From NCBI GenBank assembly GCA_029210175.1, contig JARGPL010000039.1, positions 1 to 64,000 on the forward strand: a stretch of 64,000 nt of DNA. Reading direction: 5' to 3'. The notes below the pieces were generated by a model, which saw only the letters and a program-made list of their open reading frames with translations, was not told the origin of the DNA and did not search any database. Positions 36,669 through 44,860 of the stretch are shown piece after piece (positions within the stretch are counted from its first letter, which is position 1; every line of letters begins with the position of its first letter). This DNA comes from Minwuia sp. Lineage in GTDB: Bacteria; Pseudomonadota; Alphaproteobacteria; Minwuiales; Minwuiaceae. A program made the translations under genes and the position numbers.

Positions 36669-38258
36669 ATGCGTGATCTGCAACTGCCTGGCCGCTCCGT
36701 CGTTCATGCCACCAATGGTGCGGCGGCAACGTCTCACCCGCTTGCCTCTCTTGCCGCGATGGAGATCCTGCAGGCAGGTGGCAATGCCATTGACGCCGCC
36801 ATCGCCGCCTGCGCCGTGCAGTGCGTGGTGGAGCCCATGTCGACCGGCATCGGTGGAGACTGCTTCGTACTGTTGCAGAAGGGTGCGCGGGGGCCGGTGA
36901 TCGGTCTGAACGGCTCCGGCCATGCACCGGAAGCGCTGACGGCGGATCATCTGCTGGGGCAGGGGATCACGCAGATCGGCCTGGAAAGCCCGCATTCGAT
37001 CACCGTGCCAGGGGCGGTGGATGCCTGGTGCCGGCTGCTGGACGACCATGGGTCCATGGGCATCGACCGGGTGCTGCAGCGGGCAATTCGCTATGCGGAA
37101 GACGGCTTTGCCATCACTCCGCGCGTGTCCGTCGACTGGTCGCGCAATGTGAAGCGGCTCAGCGGTGACGCCAATTCCACTGCCCAGTACCTGCGCAACG
37201 GTGCCAGCCCCACCGCAGGCCAGAAGTGGCAGTCCCCGGAACTGGCCGGCACCCTGAAACGCATCGCGGCGGAGGGGCGCGACGGCTTCTACGCCGGGCC
37301 GGTGGCCGACGACATCGTCACCTACCTCAACAGCATCGATGCCACCCATGCGCTGGATGATTTCACCGCTCAGCGCTGTGAATATGTCGATCCGATCTCC
37401 AGCGAATATGCCGGGCGCCAGATCACGGAGATTCCGCCCAACGGGCAGGGCATCACCGCGCTGCTGATGCTGAACATCCTGAAGGGCTATGACCTGTCCG
37501 CCTATGGTCCGACCAGTGTCGAGCGGCTGCACATCGAGGCCGAGGCCACGCGCCTGGCCTTTGCCGCCCGCGACAGGCATGTGGCCGATCCGCGCCAGGC
37601 CGAGGTGCCGGTGGAGATGCTGCTGTCCGATGCCTTCGCCGACGAACTGCGCGCGCAGATTTCCCTCGGCCACGCCATGGCCGACGATGATCAGGCGACC
37701 GGGCCGCAGTACCGCGACACGGTCTATCTGACCGTGGTGGACCGGGACCTGAACTGCGTGTCCTTCATCAATTCGCTCTATTTCGCCTTCGGGTCCTGCA
37801 AGACCGCGCCGAAATCGGGTGTCATCCTGCAGAACCGTGGCGCGGGCTTCGTTGTCAAGCCGGGCCACCCCAACTGCATCGCCCCGCGCAAGCGTCCGCT
37901 GCACACCATCATCCCCGGCATGGCGCTGAAGGATGGCCGCTGCGAGATCTCCTTCGGTGTGATGGGCGGCGGTTATCAGCCGGTCGGCCACGCCCACCTG
38001 CTGACCAACATCTACGACTACGGCATGGATGTGCAGGAAGCCATCGACTGCCCGCGTGCGTTCCATGTCGGCGGCAAGCTGGACGTCGAACGCAGCCTGT
38101 CCGACGACGTGGTCGCCGGGCTGGGCGCGCTGGGGCATGAAACCAATGTGCCGGAGATGCCCTGGGGCGGCGGTCAGGCAATCATGATCGACTATGCCAA
38201 CGGCACCCTTGCCGCCGGGTCCGACCCGCGCAAGGACGGCATGGCGATGGGGTACTGA
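36669..38258 (+). CDS. Gamma-glutamyltransferase family protein (Ntn hydrolase)
   Basis: This 529-residue protein matches GGT from ATSHPLASLAAMEILQAGGN at the N-terminus through MSTGIGGDCFVLL, NPLASM-like variants and FAFGSCKTAPKSGVILQN. The autocatalytic nucleophile Thr is about residue 351 (YRDTVYLTVVD). No signal peptide is present, so it is cytoplasmic, unlike classical periplasmic GGT. Cytoplasmic homologues include oxamate amidohydrolase and acylases. A GAGGGA site precedes the ATG. It lies in a plus-strand run with a ThDP enzyme and two dehydrogenases. Confidence 0.85.
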   Translation: MRDLQLPGRSVVHATNGAAATSHPLASLAAMEILQAGGNAIDAAIAACAVQCVVEPMSTGIGGDCFVLLQKGARGPVIGLNGSGHAPEALTADHLLGQGITQIGLESPHSITVPGAVDAWCRLLDDHGSMGIDRVLQRAIRYAEDGFAITPRVSVDWSRNVKRLSGDANSTAQYLRNGASPTAGQKWQSPELAGTLKRIAAEGRDGFYAGPVADDIVTYLNSIDATHALDDFTAQRCEYVDPISSEYAGRQITEIPPNGQGITALLMLNILKGYDLSAYGPTSVERLHIEAEATRLAFAARDRHVADPRQAEVPVEMLLSDAFADELRAQISLGHAMADDDQATGPQYRDTVYLTVVDRDLNCVSFINSLYFAFGSCKTAPKSGVILQNRGAGFVVKPGHPNCIAPRKRPLHTIIPGMALKDGRCEISFGVMGGGYQPVGHAHLLTNIYDYGMDVQEAIDCPRAFHVGGKLDVERSLSDDVVAGLGALGHETNVPEMPWGGGQAIMIDYANGTLAAGSDPRKDGMAMGY

Positions 38259-38341
38259 TGCGCGGGTTCTCACCGCCGTGAAGCCTGTTCCTTGTCCCCG
38301 GCCCCAGGCGACCGTCCACGCAAGTATCCTGAAATGGGTGG

Positions 38342-38386
38342 CCGGCCAGATGTGCCCGTCCTGCCCCCGGACGGGGAGAGGGCCGG
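38342..38386. repeat. Nested inverted repeat upstream of the D-2-hydroxyacid dehydrogenase
   Basis: An outer pair CCGGCC (38342-38347) and GGCCGG (38381-38386) encloses an inner perfect stem CCCGTCC (38355-38361) and GGACGGG (38369-38375). The stem ends 37 bases before the next ATG, so it may be a mRNA leader hairpin or a REP-like intergenic element. Confidence 0.45.
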
Positions 38387-38423
38387 AGCAGATTGTCTGC
38401 AAATACAAACGGAGTCTCTCGCA

Positions 38424-39419
38424 ATGACGCATACGGTTCTGCTTGCTGGCTGGGTATCGAAGGGCAAGGGCCCGGCCCTGAAAGCCGCCCTGAAGACCGA
38501 CTGGACCATCGAAGCCTGTGACCCGGCGGAGGAACCGGACCGGTTTCAGGCGCTGGCCCCGAAGGCCGATGCCATCGTCGGCGGCCACATCAGCGCGCCC
38601 TGGCCCGCCACCCCGGACCTGAAGCTGTTTCAGATCCCCTTCACCGGCTTCGATTTCCTGTCGCCGGAAAAGCTGCCGAAGGGCACGGCCTGCTGCAATA
38701 CCTACGAACATGAAACATCCATCGCCGAATACATCCTGCTGGCGATGCTGGAATGGGAAATCGGCCTGCGCCACACGGATGCGAAGTTCCGCGCCGCTGG
38801 CTGGGACGGCAAGGGTGCGGCCCAGGGGCCGGTGCATGGTGAAGTGCGCGGCAAGACGGTTGGCATCATCGGCTATGGCCACATCGGTCGCGAAGTCGCC
38901 ATCCGCGCCCGTGCCTTCGGCATGAAGGTGCTGGGTGTCGGGCGGCGCGAAATGGCGACCCCGGCGGAGATCGACCGCTATGAAACCGTCGATGCCGGGC
39001 TGCGCCGCCTGCTGGCCGAGAGCGACTATGTCGCCGTCTGCTGCCCGCTGAACGACGCCACCCGCGGCATGATCAACGCGCAGACCCTGGGGCAGATGAA
39101 GCCCACGGGCCTGCTGATCAATGTCGCGCGCGGCCCCGTGCTGGATGAGGAAGCGGTCTACAACGCCCTGGCCGCGAAGCAGATCGGCGGCGCGGTGATC
39201 GATGTCTGGTACCAGTACCCGAATGCGGAAGACCGCAACCCGTCCCCGTCGAAGTTCCCGTTCGGCGATCTGGACAACGTCATCATGACGCCGCACAACT
39301 CCGGCTGGACCCAGGAACAGATCGACCGCCGCTGGCTGTTCGTGGCCGCCAACCTCGACCGCCTCGCACGCGGGGAGCCGTTGCAGAACATGGTCTTCGA
39401 AGGCACCCGCGAAGCCTGA
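38424..39419 (+). CDS. D-2-hydroxyacid dehydrogenase
   Basis: This 331-residue NAD-dependent dehydrogenase has the family's NAD-binding motif GKTVGIIGYGHIGREVAIRA near residue 150, the active Arg in LINVARGPVLDEEA near 235, and the catalytic His in VIMTPHNSGWT near 290. The Glu/Asp partner lies in GGAVIDVWYQYP, where Trp-Tyr replaces the usual FxxEP. That unusual position makes the substrate hard to guess. The ATG has GGAG about nine bases upstream. It is the last gene before tRNA-Ser. Confidence 0.88.
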   Translation: MTHTVLLAGWVSKGKGPALKAALKTDWTIEACDPAEEPDRFQALAPKADAIVGGHISAPWPATPDLKLFQIPFTGFDFLSPEKLPKGTACCNTYEHETSIAEYILLAMLEWEIGLRHTDAKFRAAGWDGKGAAQGPVHGEVRGKTVGIIGYGHIGREVAIRARAFGMKVLGVGRREMATPAEIDRYETVDAGLRRLLAESDYVAVCCPLNDATRGMINAQTLGQMKPTGLLINVARGPVLDEEAVYNALAAKQIGGAVIDVWYQYPNAEDRNPSPSKFPFGDLDNVIMTPHNSGWTQEQIDRRWLFVAANLDRLARGEPLQNMVFEGTREA

Positions 39420-39591
39420 AGCGACGCCTTTCGACGGCAGATGGCATCACCTGCCCGATCCGGCGCGCGGAGCAGTTGCACCGCGCCCGGCCTTCGGCTA
39501 GGTTCCGCCGTCCGCAGGCGGGACCGAGCCGCCTGAGACCCTGCGCCGACCGGTTGACCGACACGCAAATGTCAACCGCCAGCGCATCCGC

Positions 39592-39684
<93 letters not shown>

Positions 39685-39745
39685 TTCTTTTGAATGCAAT
39701 CCAGTTACCTGTATCGCGCGCCGGTTCGGCAAGGCTCTGGCGGGA

Positions 39746-40177
39746 TTATCCACCGGCCTGTTGCGGCATGAAGGCAATGGCAAGCGAGATCGCGATACTC
39801 AACACGATCAGGGTCATGTAGAGCGGAAAGACAGACCATCCGGTCATGGTATCGGAAACCGTGTGCGCAGCGCGAACGTCCTCGCCGGGTGTCATGACGA
39901 AATCCGCCGCCCCGGTGTTCTGGCGTGCCGTGTCGTACATCGCCCGAAACCATCTTTCCTGGGCCAGGTATCTGGCATCCAGCGCCCAGAACAGGAGCGC
40001 CAGCACCGCACCCGCAGGTGCCAGCACGTATGTGTCGGTCGCGGCGGCCGTGGAGGCCGTTGCCGCGATGGAGGCGAGCGCGAACTGTTTCATCCGTGCG
40101 CTCTCGCCCGCCATGCGGCCGATCGTTGCCTGGATCATCGCCAGATGCGCGACCTTCTGTTGGGAGAATTCAGTCAT
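39746..40177 (-). CDS. Small membrane protein paired with the LRR-GTPase-TIR protein
   Basis: This 143-residue protein has a soluble N-terminal helix (MTEFSQQKVAHLAMIQATIGRM, abridged). Two adjacent hydrophobic segments span about residues 31-67. A conserved-looking motif ALDARYLAQERWFRAMYD follows, then a loop and a C-terminal transmembrane segment (about 117-138). The pattern W-x-L-D-x-x-Y-L-x-Q-E-R-x-F-R resembles small membrane proteins I associate with TIR or other defence genes, from memory. Its ATG overlaps the TIR gene stop by eight bases, so the two are co-translated. It could anchor the sensor or act as a pore-forming effector. The function is unproven. Confidence 0.7.
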   Translation of the reverse strand: MTEFSQQKVAHLAMIQATIGRMAGESARMKQFALASIAATASTAAATDTYVLAPAGAVLALLFWALDARYLAQERWFRAMYDTARQNTGAADFVMTPGEDVRAAHTVSDTMTGWSVFPLYMTLIVLSIAISLAIAFMPQQAGG

Positions 40178-42965
40178 CGGTCAATCCGTTTGCCAGCAGG
40201 TCTTCCAGGCTGCGTGAATGAACATGGTCCGCGAGGACACCCAGAATATCATCCGTGTCATGGGCAAATTTCCTCACCCTGTGATAATCGCGGGTCTGTC
40301 GCTCGGACAGGTTCGCCAGTCCACGTCCCTCGAAGCGTTGCAACATGTCGATCCAGTGATCCTGCCATTCGAACCACCGGCTCGAATCATCCAGCGGAAT
40401 GTCTTCCCCCTTGTGGAGCCTGACTTTCTTCATGAACGCTGCATCATCTTCGGCGCGCTGCCAGATCTGGTGCAGTTCGTACATGCAGAAGGGGGATTTC
40501 AGGTAGGCCTCGCTGAGGAAGATGAAAATCCGGTCACCCGTTGCCAGCATGTTCATGAATTTGGAGATGCTGTCGCCGTGATTGAGTTGTTCGGTATCGC
40601 GCAGGATGGCGCGGTCCTGTTGGCACGCCGCATCGCAAAACCGGTCGATAGGCGTGCCTCTGGCGGGTGTATTGTCGCTGTTGGCGTAGGAAACGTACCA
40701 CTGCTGTCCGGCCTTGCGCTCCCGTTCGTAGACCAGCGCGGGCGGTGTCGAGGTTTCGTCGCGGGGGCGGTCCCTGGGTTCTGTCCTGCCGTCCTCAACG
40801 CGTTCGGATGACAGGCCGAGGTTCTGTTCCTGCTGCCGGACCATGTCGGAAAGGGCATCGAGCAATTCCCGCGCCCGTCCCCGTTGGGTCCTGATGGTGA
40901 TGGTGCCTGCCCATTGTCCGGTCATGTGCTGCTGGATCAGGGCGCGGCTCCGGCGTTCGCGTTCGAAGACATAGACGCCACTCCGCCAGTATTCGCCGGA
41001 CAGTCCGGCAGTCTGGCCGATATGGGCGATGATGCCGCGCATGAGGGCGGGCGTCAGCAGATCGTAGCTGAATGTGGCGGTCTGCGTTTCCGCGTCTGCC
41101 TCCCATTCCTGTCCGGCGTCGCGGGGCTGTGATTCCGGCAGCAGGTCCGGGGCGATGTACTGGGCCTCGATATCCCGGGCGGCATCCCCGCTGCGGTGTT
41201 TGAAACAGATTCCGCAGGACTGCATCATGCTCAGGAACAGTTCCTGTTCCTCCGGCGTATGCTCGGCGTCCCATATCAGCCCGCCGAGCATGGACCGGTC
41301 AAACCGGCCCTGGTTGCTGGTGATCGGACGCACGCATTTCTGGCGATTGAAGACGGCATAGATGGCGTCGAGCGCCCAGGACTGATCCACAATCAGCTGA
41401 TTGCCGAACAGGCCCTGGCGATAGAACACGGTGCCCGCGTTGTGCAGGAAGTCGAGGAAGGCAGCCGTGTCGGAGATATTGCCTGCATCCTCACACATCT
41501 TCTCGAACGCGGCGTAGGTGATGGTCTGATCTTGCCGGTCCCCCGGCGCGCGTCGCATATCCGCGTCGCGCAGGGCCTCGATCCGGTTCTTGACGGTCAG
41601 CCTTCCCTTGCCGATCAGGGGATTGGGCAAATGATTGCAGCAATCGGCGAGCGCATCGTAGAGCGTGGCGCGGTTGCGGTCGGTTTTCGCGGAATAGCAG
41701 ATCGTGGATTTGACCGCGAAGGGATCCAGGCGCCGGTAGGCGTCTTGCGGGATCAGGGCATCCTGTGCCGGGGTGTCGCACTGGCTCTGGATGACGACAA
41801 CGGGGCTGTCTGTTCCGCCGAAGCGGGCGGCGTAATCGAGCCAGTAGGGCAAGGGATAATTGCGGAAGACCATGTCCTCGTGGGTGTGGGTTTCCTCTAC
41901 CTCCATCCGGGGTGTCCAGACAATCGCGAAGACAGCGCGGGTCCTGAGGAACAGGGCATGGGTGCCATGATAGATATCCTGGCCACCAAAGTCCCAGATA
42001 TGCAGGCGTCCCCCGGCACTGTCATCAGCGGACCCGGGGGCATCCATGGCGTTGACGGTGATGCCGTGGGTGGAGGAGATGCTCTCGTCGAATTCCCTGC
42101 CCAGCAACCGTTCGCAGATCTGTGTCTTGCCGATACGGCCATTGCCGAGCACCATCAGCTTGGCATCACCGAGGTGTTCGGCCCCGTCCCGGATATCGCG
42201 CAGATGCGCCCGCATACGCCCGAGGCAGTTGTCATCCCATGACTTAGAGAGGACTTCTGCAGGCACATCGGGAAATGTTGCACCCAGGGAATTGACAGTT
42301 TGCAGCGTCTGCTTGTCCCAAAGCGCCCCTGGCACAGTGACGATATTGCATCCACCACAGTTGATCGACTGGAGGCTCTGGAGGTTGTGCAACGGGGTGA
42401 GGTCGCTCACCTGGTTGTCGGGGCAGTTGATCGACTGGAGGCTCTGGAGGTTCTGCAACGGGGTGAGGTCGCTCACCTGGGTGGCAGAGCAGGTGATCGA
42501 CTGGAGGCTCTGGAGGTCCTGCAACGGGGTGAGGTCGCTCACCTGGGAGCGGGAGCAGTAGATCGACTGGAGGCTCTGGAGGTTCTGCAACGGGGTAAGG
42601 TCGCTCACCTGGGTGTCGGAGCAGTCGATCGACTGGAGGCTCTGGAGGTTGTGCAACGGGGTGAGGTCGCTCACCTGGGTGGCATAGCAGTAGATCGACT
42701 GGAGGCTCTGGAGGTCCTGCAACGGGGTGAGGTCGGTCACCTGGGTATAGGAGCAGTTGATCGACTGTAGGCTTTTGATGTTCTGCAGCGGTCCGAGGTC
42801 GCTCACCTGGGTGCCATAGCAGTCGATCGACTGGAGGTTCTGGAGGTTCTTGATGCTGGCTGGCAGGTCAGCAAGCGCGAAAATTCGGAGGTCGAGGGTT
42901 TGCCCCTCCTGCCATTGAGCGATCCGTCTTTCCGCTTCTCGCATGGCCTCGTCAGCGTCGATCAT
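40170..42965 (-). CDS. LRR - Roc GTPase - COR - TIR multidomain protein (candidate immune sensor)
   Basis: This 931-residue protein has four regions. Leucine-rich repeats fill residues about 34-235: eight near-identical 22-residue units of the form LTPL-x-NLQSLQSI-x-C-x-x-TQVSD plus degenerate caps. A Roc-type GTPase occupies about 267-450 with P-loop GNGRIGKT (274-281), switch motif DFGGQ (325-329) and a divergent base motif QSQCD. A COR-like region spans about 455-740. A C-terminal TIR domain starts about 753 (YVSYANSDN) with the candidate NAD-cleaving Glu in SPFCMYELHQIW near 830. Roco proteins and TIR domains are both known in bacterial immunity, but this combination is rare in my experience. 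It heads a two-gene operon beside tRNA-Ser. Confidence 0.9.
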   Translation of the reverse strand: MIDADEAMREAERRIAQWQEGQTLDLRIFALADLPASIKNLQNLQSIDCYGTQVSDLGPLQNIKSLQSINCSYTQVTDLTPLQDLQSLQSIYCYATQVSDLTPLHNLQSLQSIDCSDTQVSDLTPLQNLQSLQSIYCSRSQVSDLTPLQDLQSLQSITCSATQVSDLTPLQNLQSLQSINCPDNQVSDLTPLHNLQSLQSINCGGCNIVTVPGALWDKQTLQTVNSLGATFPDVPAEVLSKSWDDNCLGRMRAHLRDIRDGAEHLGDAKLMVLGNGRIGKTQICERLLGREFDESISSTHGITVNAMDAPGSADDSAGGRLHIWDFGGQDIYHGTHALFLRTRAVFAIVWTPRMEVEETHTHEDMVFRNYPLPYWLDYAARFGGTDSPVVVIQSQCDTPAQDALIPQDAYRRLDPFAVKSTICYSAKTDRNRATLYDALADCCNHLPNPLIGKGRLTVKNRIEALRDADMRRAPGDRQDQTITYAAFEKMCEDAGNISDTAAFLDFLHNAGTVFYRQGLFGNQLIVDQSWALDAIYAVFNRQKCVRPITSNQGRFDRSMLGGLIWDAEHTPEEQELFLSMMQSCGICFKHRSGDAARDIEAQYIAPDLLPESQPRDAGQEWEADAETQTATFSYDLLTPALMRGIIAHIGQTAGLSGEYWRSGVYVFERERRSRALIQQHMTGQWAGTITIRTQRGRARELLDALSDMVRQQEQNLGLSSERVEDGRTEPRDRPRDETSTPPALVYERERKAGQQWYVSYANSDNTPARGTPIDRFCDAACQQDRAILRDTEQLNHGDSISKFMNMLATGDRIFIFLSEAYLKSPFCMYELHQIWQRAEDDAAFMKKVRLHKGEDIPLDDSSRWFEWQDHWIDMLQRFEGRGLANLSERQTRDYHRVRKFAHDTDDILGVLADHVHSRSLEDLLANGLTDD
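42363..42890. repeat. 66-bp tandem DNA repeat encoding the LRR array
   Basis: The motif GATCGACTGGAGG recurs with an exact period of 66 bases at 42363, 42429, 42495, 42561, 42627, 42693, 42759 (one base different) and 42825. Intervening sequence is nearly identical at DNA level apart from codons for the variable LRR positions. This suggests recent expansion and an easily changed copy number. Confidence 0.93.
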
Positions 42966-43008
42966 CAGCCTGTCCCCGATCCCGCCCCGCCTCTGGCGCC
43001 GCCACCCC

Positions 43009-43653
43009 TCACCCCGCCTCCTTCGCCACCTGTTCCAGGATGCGCGTGTAGTTCTCCACCCCCTGCGCGCCGGTGACCAGGTGCTTGCGGTTGAGGACGA
43101 CGGCGGGGACGCCGCGGATGCCTTGCTGGACCCAGAAGGTCTCGATCTGGCGGACTTCCGCTGCGAAGCGCTGATCGGCCAGCACGGCCAGGGCCTCGGC
43201 CCGGTCGAGGCCGGTTTCCGCGGCCACGTCGGCGAGTACCGCGTCGTCGGAGAGGTCGCGCCCGTCAGTGAAGTGGGCGGTGAACAGCGCCAGCTTCAGG
43301 TCGTGCTTGCGGCCCTGGGTGTCGGCCCAGTGCAGCAGCTGGTGGGCGTTGAACGTGTTGTGCATCCGCATGTCGTCCGTATAGCGGAAGTCGAAGCCGA
43401 GATCCGCGCCAAGGCTGGTCATCTGCTGGCGGCTCCGGTTCGACTGTTCCGGTGTGGAGCCATATTTTTCCATGATGTGTTCCCGCGTGTTCTGCCCCTC
43501 GGGCGGCATTTCGGGGTTCAGTTCGAACGGGTGCCAGTGGATGTCATGCGCGGTGCCGGTGGCGTCCAGCGCCTCGGCCAGCTGGCGGTAACCGATGATG
43601 CACCAGGGGCACATCACGTCGGACACGATGTCGATGCGGAGTGGCTGGGTCAT
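43009..43653 (-). CDS. DsbA-family oxidoreductase, FrnE-like
   Basis: This 214-residue thioredoxin-fold protein has a CPWC active site at residues 15-18 (DIVSDVMCPWCIIGYRQL). FrnE-type blocks follow: WHPFELNPEMPPEGQN, MHNTFNAHQLLHWA, LFTAHFTDGRDLSD and QGIRGVPAVVLNRKHLVTGAQ. There is no signal peptide, so it is cytoplasmic. Characterised FrnE proteins are disulfide isomerase-like and linked to oxidative stress. The start is the ATG preceded by GAGGACCACCC. Confidence 0.9.
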   Translation of the reverse strand: MTQPLRIDIVSDVMCPWCIIGYRQLAEALDATGTAHDIHWHPFELNPEMPPEGQNTREHIMEKYGSTPEQSNRSRQQMTSLGADLGFDFRYTDDMRMHNTFNAHQLLHWADTQGRKHDLKLALFTAHFTDGRDLSDDAVLADVAAETGLDRAEALAVLADQRFAAEVRQIETFWVQQGIRGVPAVVLNRKHLVTGAQGVENYTRILEQVAKEAG

Positions 43654-43758
43654 GGGTGGTCCTCTCAATCATGTGCGTGCGTGCCATGGCGCCGGGCAGC
43701 GGCAGGCGTATGGCCCCGACAATAGCCCGGACGGGTGATGGCGCGAAAGATCGCCGGT

Positions 43759-44288
43759 TCAGCGTTTCACGTTGCCGCTGATCTCCGGCACGCCGAATTC
43801 GGCATGGCAGATGGCAGCCAGCTTCGCGATGCCGGCGCGGATGGTCTCGATGGCCGGGTTGGCGAAGCAGATCCGGATCCAGCTGTCGGCGTCCGCGCCC
43901 AGCGACCATTCGGGGCCGGGGTTCACCGCCACGCCTTCCGCGCCCGCGACGGCGGCGAGGCGGGCGGTGGTGACGCCTTGGGGCAGTTTCACCCACAGGA
44001 AGATGCCGCCCGGTGGCCTGGCGTAGTCGATGGTGGTGCCGAAGTTCTCGTCCAGGGCCTCGATCAGGGCGTCCAGCTTCCCCTTCAGCACCGCGTTGCA
44101 GCGTGCCACATGGGCGTCGAAATGCGCGGGGCAGTATTCGGCCAGCATCATCTGTTCCAGCGCGCCTGACCCGGCATCGTGGCATCGTCGATATGGCCGC
44201 CGACGAAGTTGTAGTCGGGGAAACCTGCCCATCGGGCCGCCGGGGCCGGGACATGGGCGGGCAGCAGGGGGGTAAAGTCGAACGACAT
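43759..44288 (-). pseudogene. PLP-dependent aminotransferase, internally deleted and frameshifted
   Basis: The remnant starts MSFDFTPLLPAHVPAPAARW then GFPDYNFVGGHIDDATMPG, the N-terminus of a MocR-like or 2-aminoadipate-type class I aminotransferase. It then runs out of frame near 44170. The next open frame continues with the family's C-terminus (GALEQMMLAEYCPAHFDAHV, PPGGIFLWVKLPQG, EGVAVNPGPEW). Roughly 270 central residues are gone, including the PLP lysine, and the two ends differ in frame. It cannot make an active enzyme. Confidence 0.8.
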
Positions 44289-44449
44289 TGGCACTTCCTG
44301 GTGTCTGGAAAGGTGCAACGACATTCAGCCCGCGCGCCATCGACATGCCCGCCAGATCCGGTGTCGAATGCGGCACGTCGATTCCGGACCAGCCTTCCAG
44401 GACCCTGTTGCCCCGGAAGGCGGGGCTGAATGCCCGTTGCTGTCAGGCG

Positions 44450-44758
44450 TCAGCCGGTGACTTCACCGACCAGCGTCTGCGGCTGCCCGTTGTAGAAGTT
44501 CGGAATGTCGGACAGGGCCGGTCCCGCGGCCTTCATGGCCTCGCCCAGGGCAGCCTGATCCTTGAACACCATCGTCGCGATGGCGTGATAGCCCGGCGGC
44601 GTGTCCGGTCCCCCGGCCAGTCCCTTGACGATCACCGTGCTGTCGATGTGCGGGCCCATGTGCTTTTCCACGATCGCCATGTGGGTCGCGGCGTAATAGT
44701 CATGATCGAACGTGGTGTCGCCCGTGGACGGGTAGAGCACCTGAAGCGAAACGGACAT
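44450..44758 (-). CDS. EthD-family protein
   Basis: This 102-residue dimeric alpha-beta barrel-type protein has the EthD pattern: an N-terminal strand (VSLQVLYPSTGD), then FDHDYYAATHMAIVEKHMGP with the conserved histidines, YHAIATMVFKDQAALGEAM and a C-terminal strand. EthD was found in ether degradation, but most members have no known role. A very good ribosome site (GGAGGACAGG) precedes the ATG. Confidence 0.88.
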   Translation of the reverse strand: MSVSLQVLYPSTGDTTFDHDYYAATHMAIVEKHMGPHIDSTVIVKGLAGGPDTPPGYHAIATMVFKDQAALGEAMKAAGPALSDIPNFYNGQPQTLVGEVTG

Positions 44759-44860
44759 CCTGTCCTCCGTGATTGTTCACCATGATGGATTGCGTCTGGC
44801 CGCAGGATTCTACGGGGGCGGGTCCCGCTCAGCGAGTCCTTAATCGTTTCGCCAGCGGCA

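Noticed and set aside
36039-39296. A 1085-codon open frame antisense to the ThDP, GGT and dehydrogenase genes
   Set aside because: It mirrors strongly supported plus-strand genes. Its protein has no recognisable domain and is His/Arg/Gly rich, typical of a GC-rich antisense frame.
42363-42890. CRISPR-like repeats
   Set aside because: The 66-bp units are coding and in frame with an LRR protein, without unique spacers or cas genes.
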